Positions 19,848-31,640 are shown, counted from the first letter of the stretch. The stretch is DNA of 64,000 bases from Lachnospiraceae bacterium (GCA_022768465.1 JALELZ010000033.1:35438-99437), one strand, 5' to 3'. The notes: generated by a model from the sequence alone, not told the origin. Numbers and translations are program-made.

Positions 19848-20730
19848 TATTCTGTACCTGCTCTCTAACCTTTTCTATTTCAGTCTTTAATGCTATGGCA
19901 GTATCTGCCTTCTTGAGATTATTGGCCTTTGAAAGCGTAGTATTGGCCTCTCTGTTCATTTCCTGAGCTATAAAATCAAGTTCTCTTCCGCAGCTTCCTC
20001 CGGCTTCAAGCTTGCATCTTACAGCTGCAATATGGCTCTTAAGTCTGACCATTTCCTCGTCGGTGCAGATCTTATCAGAATAGATAGTCACCTCTGTAAT
20101 AATCCTGCTCTCGTCAATATTAATGCTTGAATCCGCAAGAGTTTCCTTAATCTTGTCATAAAGACGCGATCTGTAATCCTCCACGATTGAAGGAGACATA
20201 TTTATAAGCTCATCCACCCATGAATCGATCATTGAAAGCTTGCTTAAAAGATCATTCTTGAGATGCTCACCTTCTCTTTTTCTTTCTAAAACAAAGTTCT
20301 CGGCTGCAGCTCTGAGTGCCGGCTCAACAATATCCCAAAGCTTATCATCGGCATCTGAGCTTTCCTCCATTACAAGTACTTCAGGAAAACGTGAAAGTGC
20401 CGGAGCGCTTAAGTCGTTTCTTAAACCAAAGCTTTCCTCCATGTTCTTAATGTATTTCACGTATTCCTCAGCAAGCTCTCTGTTATATATAAGCTTTTTA
20501 CTGGCACCCGTGTAGTCCTCGTAGGTGATATAGACGTCTGTCTTTCCTCTCTCCATGTACTCCTTGAGGACCTTTCTGATTCTGGCTTCAAAGCAATTGA
20601 ATCTTCGTGGCATTTTAATGGAAAGATCAAAATATCTGTGATTGACTGATTTGATCTCGACAAGTATACGATATTCGTCATTTATGATCTCGGCTCTGCC
20701 GAAGCCTGTCATACTCTGTATGGAATGCAT
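19840..20730 (-). CDS. YicC-family endoribonuclease
   Basis: 296 aa; IQSMTGFGRAE, VEIKSVNHRYFDLSIKMPR, GRELDFIAQEMNREANTTLSK. Confidence 0.94.
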   Translation of the reverse strand: MHSIQSMTGFGRAEIINDEYRILVEIKSVNHRYFDLSIKMPRRFNCFEARIRKVLKEYMERGKTDVYITYEDYTGASKKLIYNRELAEEYVKYIKNMEESFGLRNDLSAPALSRFPEVLVMEESSDADDKLWDIVEPALRAAAENFVLERKREGEHLKNDLLSKLSMIDSWVDELINMSPSIVEDYRSRLYDKIKETLADSSINIDESRIITEVTIYSDKICTDEEMVRLKSHIAAVRCKLEAGGSCGRELDFIAQEMNREANTTLSKANNLKKADTAIALKTEIEKVREQVQNIE

Positions 20731-20771
20731 AATACTCCTTTTAATGTCAAAAACCCTGAAATATTTTAAGT

Positions 20772-22571
20772 TTAATTATAGCTTATCTCAGCTTTTGGTT
20801 CAATCATTATAGAATAATTAGTATGGTAAATGACAAAGCCCGGAGCCGCACCAGGAACTCGTTTCAGCTCCTTTTTACGGACATAATCCACCTCGATCTT
20901 GGCATTGGCATCAGCTCCGTTATAGGCCCTTGAATAGTAAGCTGCCAGAGCCGCCGCCTCAAGACAGGTGTTGTCAGGAAGCTTTATATTTCCTGTTTTT
21001 GCGATTACATGTGATCCCGGAAAGTTTTTAGCATGGAACCACCAGTCATTCGCATCCGCAACCTTGAAATCCAGTTCTTCATTCTGATAATTATTTCTTC
21101 CGACAAAAATATCTATACCGTCACTTGAAACAAAATGCAGAGGCTTTGATTTCTTTTCTTCTTTTCGCTCTCTTTTGCCTGTCGAATGCTTGCTTATATA
21201 TCCGCTTTCAGCCATTTCTCTTCGAATTTCGTTAAGATCGGCTTCTGATTCGCAGAGTGAGAGTGAAGAAGCTATAGAACCGAGATGATAAAGTGACGCT
21301 CTGCACTCTTCAAGCTGAGCTCCAACTGCCTCTCTTGTACGTTTTAGTTTGTTATACTTATCAAAATATTTCTTTGAATTTTCCAAAGCGGTAAGATCCT
21401 TATCCAATGGGATCTTTATCATCTTTCCCTCATCGTAATAATTTGAGCAGACAAGCTCACTCTCACCGCCCTTAAGCTCATATCCGTAGGTATTTATAAG
21501 TTCTCCGTAAACTCTGAACTTATCCCTCTTATCGGTATCGGCATACTGCCTTTCCAACAGATCGAGCTTTTTGGCCGCCCTTTCTGTCAGATTTTTAAGA
21601 ACGCCTCTTATGTCCTCAGATTTAGATCTGATTCGGTTTGCTTTATCCTTAGCAGAATAAAATAGTCTTATTACCTCAGACATGGAATCATAAAAAACAG
21701 TCTTCATATCCCCGCCTTCAAGACTTTTCAGTCTGATTGCAGAAAATTCAGTTATCCTGTCACCATCATAGACAATATTAGGCGTAAATTGACCATTTAT
21801 GACATCTGTCATAAGTAAAGAAAATTCTTTAAAAAGACTGCTCAGCTCATCATCCGTTACTTCGCCGTAGGGTTTATCGGAATCGATTCCCGCTCTGTAT
21901 AAAAGCTCGCCGGAAACAACAGGGCTTATACCTGTCATAGACATATAAAGCTTCTTGTATATTGATATGCCGGCTTTCTTATCTGAAAATATTTCTTTGA
22001 AAAGTGCTTCATCTTTACAGACGGTCTTTGGGTTATGTTTACCCATGGCATCCGGGATAAAATACATTCTGCCCGGAAGTACTTCTCTTACAGAGCTTGT
22101 CATGTGTGACACATGCTTAATGCTGTCGATAATAGTCATATCATCCTTTAAAAGTATGATATTTGAATATTTACCCATGAGCTCAGCAACAAGATACTTT
22201 GTGCTCATGTCACCCATTTCATCAAGATGTTCAATAGCAAATACTATTATTCTTTCAAGACCTTCTGTACCATCTGATATATCAGACGAAGGCTGGAATA
22301 TCCTTGTTATCCTGCCGCCGCCTATGTGCTTTCTTAAGCTCATACAGAAATTAGGAGCAGTCACCGGAGAAAGGGTATTATCTTCCCTTAGATAGACCAT
22401 AGGTGTTGAGGCATTTGCAGAAATAGCCAGTCTCACCTGCGCTCTGTTACATTTAAGCGTTAAAAGTAGCTCATCCTTTTCAGGCTGAGCTACTTTTGTG
22501 ATACTGCCCGAAAGCAGTTTGTCATTTAATTCTTTAACCGTAGCCGCAGCTACGATACCGTCATAGGCCAT
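20772..22571 (-). CDS. rqcH: NFACT-family ribosome quality control protein (RqcH/FbpA-like)
   Basis: 599 aa; MAYDGIVAAATVKELNDKL, FCMSLRKHIGGGRI, GRNNYQNEELDFKVADANDWWFHAKNFPGSHVI. Confidence 0.92.
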   Translation of the reverse strand: MAYDGIVAAATVKELNDKLLSGSITKVAQPEKDELLLTLKCNRAQVRLAISANASTPMVYLREDNTLSPVTAPNFCMSLRKHIGGGRITRIFQPSSDISDGTEGLERIIVFAIEHLDEMGDMSTKYLVAELMGKYSNIILLKDDMTIIDSIKHVSHMTSSVREVLPGRMYFIPDAMGKHNPKTVCKDEALFKEIFSDKKAGISIYKKLYMSMTGISPVVSGELLYRAGIDSDKPYGEVTDDELSSLFKEFSLLMTDVINGQFTPNIVYDGDRITEFSAIRLKSLEGGDMKTVFYDSMSEVIRLFYSAKDKANRIRSKSEDIRGVLKNLTERAAKKLDLLERQYADTDKRDKFRVYGELINTYGYELKGGESELVCSNYYDEGKMIKIPLDKDLTALENSKKYFDKYNKLKRTREAVGAQLEECRASLYHLGSIASSLSLCESEADLNEIRREMAESGYISKHSTGKRERKEEKKSKPLHFVSSDGIDIFVGRNNYQNEELDFKVADANDWWFHAKNFPGSHVIAKTGNIKLPDNTCLEAAALAAYYSRAYNGADANAKIEVDYVRKKELKRVPGAAPGFVIYHTNYSIMIEPKAEISYN

Positions 22572-23302
22572 TATTCCTCTTCCCAGTTGGTATAATATGT
22601 CTGTACGTCATCATCCTCATCAAGAAGATCAAGTGTTCTGCGCAGATTCTTCACCATCTGCTCATCAGTTACAGAGACTGTGTTCATAGGTATCATTACA
22701 ACCTCTGCCTGAGTCATAGGAACATTTGCAGCATCAAGAGCCTCTCTGACTGCATCAAGATCCTCAGGTTCAGCAATGATCTCAAAGCTGTCTTCCTCTT
22801 CCTTGATATCCTCAGCGCCTGCTTCAAGAGCGATCTCCATAAGATCATCTCCGCTTCCTTCGTACTCCTCACGATCAATAATTATCTGAGCCTTATTCTC
22901 AAACATGAATGCTACGGAGTTAGGAGTTCCGAGAGATCCCTGTCCCTTTGTAAATGCTGACTTAACATTTGCAGCGGTACGATTCTTGTTATCTGTAAGT
23001 GTGTCAACAATGATAGCAACACCGCCTACACCGTATCCTTCATAACGAAGCTGCTGATATTCTGCTCCACCGTCAGCGCCGGCAGCCTTCTTGATACCTC
23101 TTTCAATAGTATCGTTCGGCATGTTATTGGCCTTGGCTTTCTGTATAACGTACTTAAGCTTGAAGTTATTATTAGGGTCAGGTCCACCTTCTCTGACAGC
23201 TATGGCAATTTCACGGCCAATGATAGTATAGATTTTTCCTTTTGCTGCATCATTCTTTTCTTTTTTTGCACGAATGTTGGCAAATTTTGAATGTCCTGAC
23301 AT
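22571..23302 (-). CDS. YebC/PmpR family transcriptional/translational regulator
   Basis: 243 aa; MSGHSKFANIRAKKEKNDAAKGKIYT...YEGYGVGGVAIIVDTLTDNKNRTAANVK. Confidence 0.95.
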   Translation of the reverse strand: MSGHSKFANIRAKKEKNDAAKGKIYTIIGREIAIAVREGGPDPNNNFKLKYVIQKAKANNMPNDTIERGIKKAAGADGGAEYQQLRYEGYGVGGVAIIVDTLTDNKNRTAANVKSAFTKGQGSLGTPNSVAFMFENKAQIIIDREEYEGSGDDLMEIALEAGAEDIKEEEDSFEIIAEPEDLDAVREALDAANVPMTQAEVVMIPMNTVSVTDEQMVKNLRRTLDLLDEDDDVQTYYTNWEEE

Positions 23303-23347
23303 ATATATAACCTCCTATTAGTAAAAAACCAATTAATTTTATCATAA

Positions 23348-24733
23348 TTAGACTTCTATAGCAATGTTTCTAAGCCACTTTTTCTTTGATACACGCCATA
23401 ATCCAAGCACAAGCTTGTAAAATTCCTCAAGGCTGACCAGAAGGAACAGCACATGTATAGGTGTGTGCCACACAAGTGCACCTAAAAATGCTAAAGGTGC
23501 GCCGATAAGCCAGACTCCGGAGGTGTCTATAAAGAGACACATTGTGGTATCTCCGCCGGCTCTTAATATACCTACTACGATAATAAAATTCAGCATTTTA
23601 GGAACAAAGACAAGGATAAACATGTTGATTATCATTGCCGTATTGCCTGCCACATCCGGTGCGGCATTGAATATTGAAATAATGCCGTTTTTGGTAAAAA
23701 ACAGAAGCGCCATAGCCGCAAAAGAAAGGATCACTGAAGAAATACAGAACTTATATGCATAATCCTCCGCCTCATCAAGCTTGCCGGCCCCTAAGGTATT
23801 ACCCAATATTACAGATGTAGCTGCAGAAAGGCCTATCCATAGAACCTGAATCATATCTATTACAGTCTGAGCCACAGTCATTGATGCAACTGCATTATCT
23901 CCCATTCTGCCGTATGCGACTGAATACAATGTAGTACCAAGTCCCCACATGAACTCATTACAAATAACAGGTAATGCAGTAATCATAGTTTTACGTATAA
24001 AGCTTTCACTCCACCCTGTAAAATCAGATGTTTTCCCTCTGAACAAAGAGCCTTTCCTGAAGGTGAGGCAAATCAATGCCGAAAACTCTACAACACGCGC
24101 AATAAGTGTAGCAATCGCAGCACCCTTTACTCCGAGTGCAGGGGCTCCAAAGTGTCCCAATATAAGAGTGTAGTTAAGTACTACATTCACAGAGACCGCA
24201 ACAAATGAGGTGTATACCGGAGCTTTAACTCTGCCGGTTGCTCTCATCATCTGGATCATTACGCTGTTTACACCAAAGAAAATATATGTAAAGCATGCTA
24301 TACTCAGATATCCGCTTCCTATTACAACAGCCTCGGTACTGTTAGTGAATATCCTCATTATGCTTTGAGGTGCAAGCAGTGCCGGAATAAAGAATAATAC
24401 TGAGGCACAAACCGAAAGAATAAAGCAGAGTCCGGTTATCTTTCTGACTCCTGTATGATCATCATTTCCGTAAAACTGAGCCGCAAGTACACTTGCACCT
24501 GAACAAATACCGAATATAAGCAGACTGAATACAAAGAAAAATTTATTTGCAAGTCCAACGGCAGCGATAGATGACGCACCCAGACCGCCGATCATAACAG
24601 TATCTACAAGATTAGTAAATGTCATCAGCAGATTCTGAAGCGCAACCGGAATGGCTATGCCCACAGCTTTTTTTATAAACTTCTTATCACTTAAGGTCTC
24701 TGGAATCTTTTTTGCGATAGTTTTAATTATCAT
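23348..24733 (-). CDS. MATE family efflux transporter (start overlaps the alr stop, ATGA)
   Basis: VALQNLLMTFTNLVDTVMIGGLGASSIAAVGLANKFFFVFSLL; start at MIIKTIAKK overlaps alr TGA at 24730-24732. Confidence 0.9.
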   Translation of the reverse strand: MIIKTIAKKIPETLSDKKFIKKAVGIAIPVALQNLLMTFTNLVDTVMIGGLGASSIAAVGLANKFFFVFSLLIFGICSGASVLAAQFYGNDDHTGVRKITGLCFILSVCASVLFFIPALLAPQSIMRIFTNSTEAVVIGSGYLSIACFTYIFFGVNSVMIQMMRATGRVKAPVYTSFVAVSVNVVLNYTLILGHFGAPALGVKGAAIATLIARVVEFSALICLTFRKGSLFRGKTSDFTGWSESFIRKTMITALPVICNEFMWGLGTTLYSVAYGRMGDNAVASMTVAQTVIDMIQVLWIGLSAATSVILGNTLGAGKLDEAEDYAYKFCISSVILSFAAMALLFFTKNGIISIFNAAPDVAGNTAMIINMFILVFVPKMLNFIIVVGILRAGGDTTMCLFIDTSGVWLIGAPLAFLGALVWHTPIHVLFLLVSLEEFYKLVLGLWRVSKKKWLRNIAIEV

Positions 24734-25911
24734 ACATACTTTCTCGGTACGCGTGACGATATTCCGCATACCACCTCATAACTTATAGTCTGACATATAT
24801 CTGCTATATCCTCTGCCGAAACTGTATTAACACCGTCACTGCCAAGAAGAACAACAGGTGCACCTACTGAAACATTATCAACTCCGGTAAGGTCAACCAT
24901 AAACTGATCCATACAAATGTTTCCAAGTATCCTGCAGCGCTTACCGCCTATAAGAACACTGCCCTTATTTGAAAGCAGTCTTGGATAACCATCCGCATAT
25001 CCGCAGCATACAGTTCCGATCTTCATCTTCTTATCTGCTGTGAATGTATAGCCATAGCTTACGGATGTTCCGGGTTCAAGCTCTTTTATACGTGTCACAT
25101 ATGAATACCAAAGCATTGCCGGTGCCAGATTCACATTTGTATGACTTACCTCTTCCGAAGGATACATTCCGTAAAGTCCTACACCGCATCTCACCATATC
25201 CATATCGTCATCAAGACCTATTCCGTCAATTATTGATGCAGTATTTGCACAATGCCAAATCGGAATGCTGATGCCGCTTTCAACGCAAAGCTTTTTGAAG
25301 TTTCTGAATTTATTATATGCCTCAAGTGCATAGGTCTTATCCGAGGCGTCAGCTGTAGCAAAATGCGTGAAAATGCCGTCAATGACAATATTTCCAAGCT
25401 CAGATATCTTTTTGATGATTTCTGCACCGTTTTCGTCAGGAGTAAGACCGATTCTCGACATACCTGTATCAACCGCAATATGTATATGCGCCTTATAATC
25501 AGGTGATGTATATTGCATCTCCTTGAGCTTATCTAAATTGTCTGTAACAAATTCATTAACACTCTCATTAAGCGCTCTGGCTCTGTCAAGATCAAAAACA
25601 GTCTCGGTAAGACCGTATAGGATCACCTGATCATCTTCTCCGGTAAATGTCGGTCCGAGTATAAGAATTGGTTTTGTAATGCCTCCGGCAACTCTCAGAT
25701 GAACGCCCTCATCAATAGTTGCAGTAGCAAACATATCACTCATATCATTGATTGCATTTGCAGCTTCACATGAACCATGCCCATAAGCATTAGCTTTCAT
25801 AACGCTTAGTATTTTTTTGTTTCCTGCAGCTCTTTTGAGTTCTGAAAGATTATGCCTTATGGCATTAAGATCAACAATAGCTCCACATCTGCAATAATCA
25901 CTGTGTTTCAT
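24730..25911 (-). CDS. alr: alanine racemase
   Basis: 393 aa; VMKANAYGHGS (PLP Lys), HIHIAVDTGMSRIGL, DGIFTHFATADASD, GNICMDQFMVDLT. Confidence 0.96.
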   Translation of the reverse strand: MKHSDYCRCGAIVDLNAIRHNLSELKRAAGNKKILSVMKANAYGHGSCEAANAINDMSDMFATATIDEGVHLRVAGGITKPILILGPTFTGEDDQVILYGLTETVFDLDRARALNESVNEFVTDNLDKLKEMQYTSPDYKAHIHIAVDTGMSRIGLTPDENGAEIIKKISELGNIVIDGIFTHFATADASDKTYALEAYNKFRNFKKLCVESGISIPIWHCANTASIIDGIGLDDDMDMVRCGVGLYGMYPSEEVSHTNVNLAPAMLWYSYVTRIKELEPGTSVSYGYTFTADKKMKIGTVCCGYADGYPRLLSNKGSVLIGGKRCRILGNICMDQFMVDLTGVDNVSVGAPVVLLGSDGVNTVSAEDIADICQTISYEVVCGISSRVPRKYV

Positions 25912-26278
25912 TAATATTACCTCCCTCGGCTACAGCAAAGGCAGACACCATAGTATCTGTATCTGAAATAGAAACATGAACAGCCGATATTCCGTGAACT
26001 CGGCAAAAATCAAGTGCTTTCTTATGAAAAACGATATATGGCTTACCTGAAGCTTCCCTTAAAACTTCTATGTCGGAAAATCCGATTCCCGAAAAACCGG
26101 TTCCGAAAGCCTTTGCAACCGCTTCCTTTACAGCAAAATCGCCGGCAAGCCTTTTTTTATTTGAAAAGGCTTCCCGACGCTCATTTTCAGTGAAAACACG
26201 TTTATAAAACGACTCCCTATCGCAGGCCTTAAGGACACGATCTATCTCCACAAGGTCCGTACCAACGCCGTATATCAT
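25898..26278 (-). CDS. acpS: holo-[acyl-carrier-protein] synthase
   Basis: 126 aa; MIYGVGTDLVEIDRV, FAVKEAVAKAFGTGFSGIGFSDIEV, VHVSISDTDTMVSAFAV. Confidence 0.95.
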   Translation of the reverse strand: MIYGVGTDLVEIDRVLKACDRESFYKRVFTENERREAFSNKKRLAGDFAVKEAVAKAFGTGFSGIGFSDIEVLREASGKPYIVFHKKALDFCRVHGISAVHVSISDTDTMVSAFAVAEGGNINETQ

Positions 26279-26279
26279 A

Positions 26280-26927
26280 TCAATCTATAGTCTTATCGTT
26301 ATTAGCAATTTTATAATTAAGTATCATAAGGCTCTCGGAAAGATGTACACTCTCAACAGCGATGCCGTTTGGCATTTCATAGTCTATGTGCGCAAAATTC
26401 CAAACACCTTTTATATGTGTTTTCTCAAGTCTCTTCATTACATCAAAAGCATTATCTGTAGGAATAGCTACAATAACGATCTCGACAGCATTTTCATCAA
26501 GAAAAGTTTCAAGCTCATCCATGGAGTGAACTTCGATATCATGAATATGTGAGCCTATCTTATTCGGATCAACATCAAACACAGCTAATATATTGAAGCC
26601 GTATCTAGGAAATGTTTTATATCCGCAAATGGCGCTTCCAAGGTTACCCGCACCGATCATAACCATGTTGTGCGGTTTATTGAGATGAAGTATCTTTCCT
26701 ATCTCATTGTAAAGATATTCGACATTATAACCGTAGCCCTGCTGGCCGAAGCCTCCGAAATTATTAAGATCCTGCCTGATCTGTGAAGCCGTAGCATTCA
26801 TCATCTTGGATAACTCACTCGATGAGATCCTCTCAACGCCTTCAGACTTAAGTTCTCCCAGGAACCTATAGTAGCGCGGCAGTCTCTTTATAATAGCCGG
26901 AGATATATATTTGTTGCCTTTATACAT
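26280..26927 (-). CDS. rex: redox-sensing transcriptional repressor Rex
   Basis: 215 aa; RLPRYYRFLGEL, ASQIRQDLNNFGGFGQQGYGYNVEYLYNEI, IGAGNLGSAICGY. Confidence 0.95.
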   Translation of the reverse strand: MYKGNKYISPAIIKRLPRYYRFLGELKSEGVERISSSELSKMMNATASQIRQDLNNFGGFGQQGYGYNVEYLYNEIGKILHLNKPHNMVMIGAGNLGSAICGYKTFPRYGFNILAVFDVDPNKIGSHIHDIEVHSMDELETFLDENAVEIVIVAIPTDNAFDVMKRLEKTHIKGVWNFAHIDYEMPNGIAVESVHLSESLMILNYKIANNDKTID

Positions 26928-27045
26928 CCTGTTTTCCCCTTAACATTCTATATAAAATAATCGTCTTAATCAATTTATTATAATTTAACAATTTTTTTTA
27001 GTCAATGTGCTATTGGAATAAGTGAGAAAATACTTTATTAATTTT

Positions 27046-27204
27046 ACATGCGAATAGCGCAAGCTTCGCTTGCTCCGCATGTGAGTACGCTTATTCGCAT
27101 TTCGCCTTGTTTCTTGCTTATATGCATTCTCTTTTTATTTTTTAACATGCGTATAGCGCAAGCTTCGCTTGCTCCGCATGTGAGTACGCTTATTCGCATT
27201 TCGC
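27046..27204. repeat. two 60-bp direct repeats (27046-27105 and 27145-27204), hairpin-rich, upstream of rex
   Basis: acatgcg[a/t]atagcgcaagcttcgcttgctccgcatgtgagtacgcttattcgcatttcgc twice, one mismatch; internal gcaagc-ttc-gcttgc hairpin and acatgcg/cgcatgt arms. Confidence 0.9.
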
Positions 27205-27238
27205 TTCGCTTCATGCTCATATTCGTACTCACATGCTT

Positions 27239-27303
27239 GAATAGCCAATAAAATAAGGCGGCGGAGAGCAAGCTCTCCACCGTCTATATTTTATTGGCTA
27301 TTC
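27239..27303 (-). terminator. groEL transcript terminator, compound hairpin
   Basis: 17-bp perfect arms gaatagccaataaaata (27239-27255) / tattttattggctattc (27287-27303) enclosing a GC-rich ggagagc-aa-gctctcc hairpin. Confidence 0.75.
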
Positions 27304-27318
27304 CTATTCGCTAAACGC

Positions 27319-29019
<1,701 letters not shown>

Positions 29020-29047
29020 TTACGTAAATGTAAATGTAGAACAGTTA

Positions 29048-29335
29048 TTACTGCTCAATAACAGCTAAAACATCACCCTGTCTGATGATAACAAACTTCT
29101 CGCCGTCAAGTTCAACGTCTGTTCCTGCGTATCTTGAATAAACGATATGCTGACCAACCTTAACTTCCATCTTTATTTCCTTGCCGTCAACAACTCCGCC
29201 AGGTCCAACTGCGATAACCTCTGCCTGTGCAGGCTTTTCCTTATCCTGTCCCGGAAGAACGATACCTGACTTAGTAGTCTCCTCAGCATGGAGCTTCTTG
29301 ATAACGATTCTGTCTGTTAATGGTACTAACTTCAT
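29048..29335 (-). CDS. groS: co-chaperonin GroES
   Basis: 95 aa; MKLVPLTDRIVIKKLHAEETTKSGIVLPGQDKEKPAQAEVIAVGPG. Confidence 0.98.
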   Translation of the reverse strand: MKLVPLTDRIVIKKLHAEETTKSGIVLPGQDKEKPAQAEVIAVGPGGVVDGKEIKMEVKVGQHIVYSRYAGTDVELDGEKFVIIRQGDVLAVIEQ

Positions 29336-29454
29336 TTGCTGCCTCCTTGATATTCTGACATCATCTCAGTCTGTAAAACTGTCAAGCCAGACCGAAACGA
29401 TCTGTTTGATTATATAAATTCTCTGCCGTACTTTTCTTTTCCGACAACGTTTGT

Positions 29455-29483
29455 ATTATACAACCGTGTGTTAGCAGTGTCAA
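29455..29483 (-). promoter_or_regulatory. consensus sigma-A promoter of groESL (TTGACA-N17-TATAAT)
   Basis: Minus strand: TTGACA (29483-29478), 17-nt spacer, TATAAT (29460-29455). Confidence 0.88.
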
Positions 29484-29497
29484 GAGTTGAGTGCTAA
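29471..29497 (-). promoter_or_regulatory. CIRCE element (HrcA operator)
   Basis: Minus strand TTAGCACTC-N9-CACTGCTAA; one perfect half, two mismatches in the other; overlaps the groES promoter -35. Confidence 0.9.
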
Positions 29498-29548
29498 CCA
29501 ATTGTAAATTTTCAGAGAATATTTATATATTTTTTCAGAGAATCTATA

Positions 29549-30031
29549 TCAATAATCAGCACCTTCATCCTCTATAAGATCTCTGCTGACAGCTGCTTTA
29601 CATGCAAGCTGATCGCAGCGCTCGTTTTCAGGATGTCCGTCATGTCCCTTGACCCATATAAAATTAACCTTATGAACCTCCATAGCTTTCAAAAGTCTCT
29701 TCCACAGATCAATATTTTTAACCGGTCCGCTCTTTCCTCGTTTCCAATCATTCTTGACCCAGTTCTTTATCCATCCCTGATTGAAGGCATCCACCAGATA
29801 TTTAGAATCACTGTACAGATCAATAAGACATGGTCTGTTCAGAGCTTCAAGGCCTGCTATAGCTGCCATAAGCTCCATTCGGTTATTCGTCGTTCTTATG
29901 TAACCCTGAGAAAGCTCCTTCTCATGTACAGTTCCGTCATTGCTGACATATCTAAGTATAGCTCCGTAGCCGCCCGGTCCGTCCGGATTACCCTTGGCTG
30001 CTCCGTCAGTAAAAATGCTGACTGCGCTCAA
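29549..30031 (-). CDS. rnhA: ribonuclease HI
   Basis: 160 aa; [74 protein letters not shown]. Confidence 0.95.
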   Translation of the reverse strand: MSAVSIFTDGAAKGNPDGPGGYGAILRYVSNDGTVHEKELSQGYIRTTNNRMELMAAIAGLEALNRPCLIDLYSDSKYLVDAFNQGWIKNWVKNDWKRGKSGPVKNIDLWKRLLKAMEVHKVNFIWVKGHDGHPENERCDQLACKAAVSRDLIEDEGADY

Positions 30032-30038
30032 ATTATGA

Positions 30039-31640
30039 TCACCTCATCTTTTCCACCAGCTCATTGATCCTTCTTACAAGCTTCATCTTGTCTGCATTTG
30101 CGCCCTGCTTCATCATTTCAACAAGCTCAGTAATATTATTAAGAGCTGCATCAAGCTCTCTGTTGACATTTTCATTGCGAGCAGTTGTCGCTGTTTCCTT
30201 CTTTATGAATCTTGGAGGAGCAACATAATCCCACTGTCCCGCTGCAAGATCAAAAATCGATCCCGAATACGGACATTCTACAGTATTTCCGGTCTCTTCT
30301 TCAATAGCTTTTGAAAGCGATTCCATTGATTCATCATTACCATGAACAAGGAAGACATTTCCAGAAAGCTTGCCGAATTCACCTATCCATTTTAAAAGGC
30401 CTGCTCTGTCGGCATGTGAGCTCATATCCTGCATAGTCTCTATATGTGCTCTTACTGCTATTTCTTCACCAAAAAGCTTGATAAAATCAGTCTCTCCGTC
30501 CTGCAATACTCGTCCGAGTGTTCCTTCTGCCTGATAGCCAGCAAATACTATGCTGCATTCAGGTCTCCACAAATTGTGCTTGAGATGATGTCTGATTCGT
30601 CCGGCATTACACATACCCGCTGCCGCAATGATAACCTTCGGTGTTGTATCATTTCGAATAGCCATCGAATCCTCTACAGTTTTTGAAAGAATCAGATTAG
30701 GGAAGCTTATAGGGTTAATGCCTTTTAAAACAAGCTCTCTGGTTTCTTCATCGTAGCAGTCTGCAAGATTCTTAGTGAATACACTGGTAGCCTCTACTGC
30801 CATAGGGCTGTCAACATAAACCGGGAAATAATCGTGTCCCTTAATTAAGTTGTTATCCTTAAGCTCTCGTATCAGATACAGAAGCTCCTGAGTCCTTCCC
30901 ACAGCAAATGCCGGAAATACAACATTTCCGCCTCTATCCAATGTCTCCTGAATAATGCGTCTCAAATCTTCTATGTGATTAATGGTCTTATCGTGATATC
31001 TGTTTCCGTATGTGGACTCCATTATAACGTAGTCGGCATCATGTATATACTGAGGATCACGGATAAGCGGCTTATTAATATTTCCTATATCACCTGAGAA
31101 AACAAGTTTCTTCCCAATGTCATTTTCATTGATCCACATTTCTATAGATGCTGATCCAAGCAGATGTCCGGCATCTATAAATCTTATTTTTACAGTATCG
31201 CTTAATTCAACAGTTTCTCCATATTCTACAGTTCTGAAATACTGCAGAGTTTTCTCAGCATCCTCTACAGTATATTCAGGCTCGACCGGATCCTTACCGG
31301 CTCTTTTACCTTTACGGTTTGCCTGCTCTGCCTCCTGTTCCTGTATATTGGCACTGTCAAGAAGCATGATAGCATTAAGATCTGCTGATGCCTTAGTCGC
31401 AAGTATGGTGCCTGTAAAGCCCTTTACCACTGCCTTCGGAAGCATTCCTGCATGATCTATATGTGCATGTGTAAGTAAAATATAATCTATTTCCGAATAG
31501 CTTACAGGCAGCTCTTCATTAACATAAACATCACGTCCCTGCTGCATGCCGCAGTCAACGAGAAGCTTAAGATCCGCTGTCTCAATAAAATGCATTGATC
31601 CGGTAACCTCATGATCGGCGCCTAAAAATTGAAGTTTCAT
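30039..31640 (-). CDS. MBL-fold RNA metallo-hydrolase (beta-CASP family)
   Basis: [76 protein letters not shown]. Confidence 0.93.
   Translation of the reverse strand: MKLQFLGADHEVTGSMHFIETADLKLLVDCGMQQGRDVYVNEELPVSYSEIDYILLTHAHIDHAGMLPKAVVKGFTGTILATKASADLNAIMLLDSANIQEQEAEQANRKGKRAGKDPVEPEYTVEDAEKTLQYFRTVEYGETVELSDTVKIRFIDAGHLLGSASIEMWINENDIGKKLVFSGDIGNINKPLIRDPQYIHDADYVIMESTYGNRYHDKTINHIEDLRRIIQETLDRGGNVVFPAFAVGRTQELLYLIRELKDNNLIKGHDYFPVYVDSPMAVEATSVFTKNLADCYDEETRELVLKGINPISFPNLILSKTVEDSMAIRNDTTPKVIIAAAGMCNAGRIRHHLKHNLWRPECSIVFAGYQAEGTLGRVLQDGETDFIKLFGEEIAVRAHIETMQDMSSHADRAGLLKWIGEFGKLSGNVFLVHGNDESMESLSKAIEEETGNTVECPYSGSIFDLAAGQWDYVAPPRFIKKETATTARNENVNRELDAALNNITELVEMMKQGANADKMKLVRRINELVEKMR

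Noticed and set aside
26941-27000. Rex autoregulatory operator (TTGTTAA-N4-TTAACAA)
   Set aside because: Only a half-site-like tttaacaat was seen; not enough to call.
27044-27280. ORFs on both strands (27044..27280 - and 27048..27251 +) with repeated peptides MRIAQASLAPHVSTLIRIS / MRISVLTCGASEACAIRM
   Set aside because: These are translations of the 60-bp DNA repeat in both directions; no RBS support and no protein-like composition, so treated as non-coding repeat.
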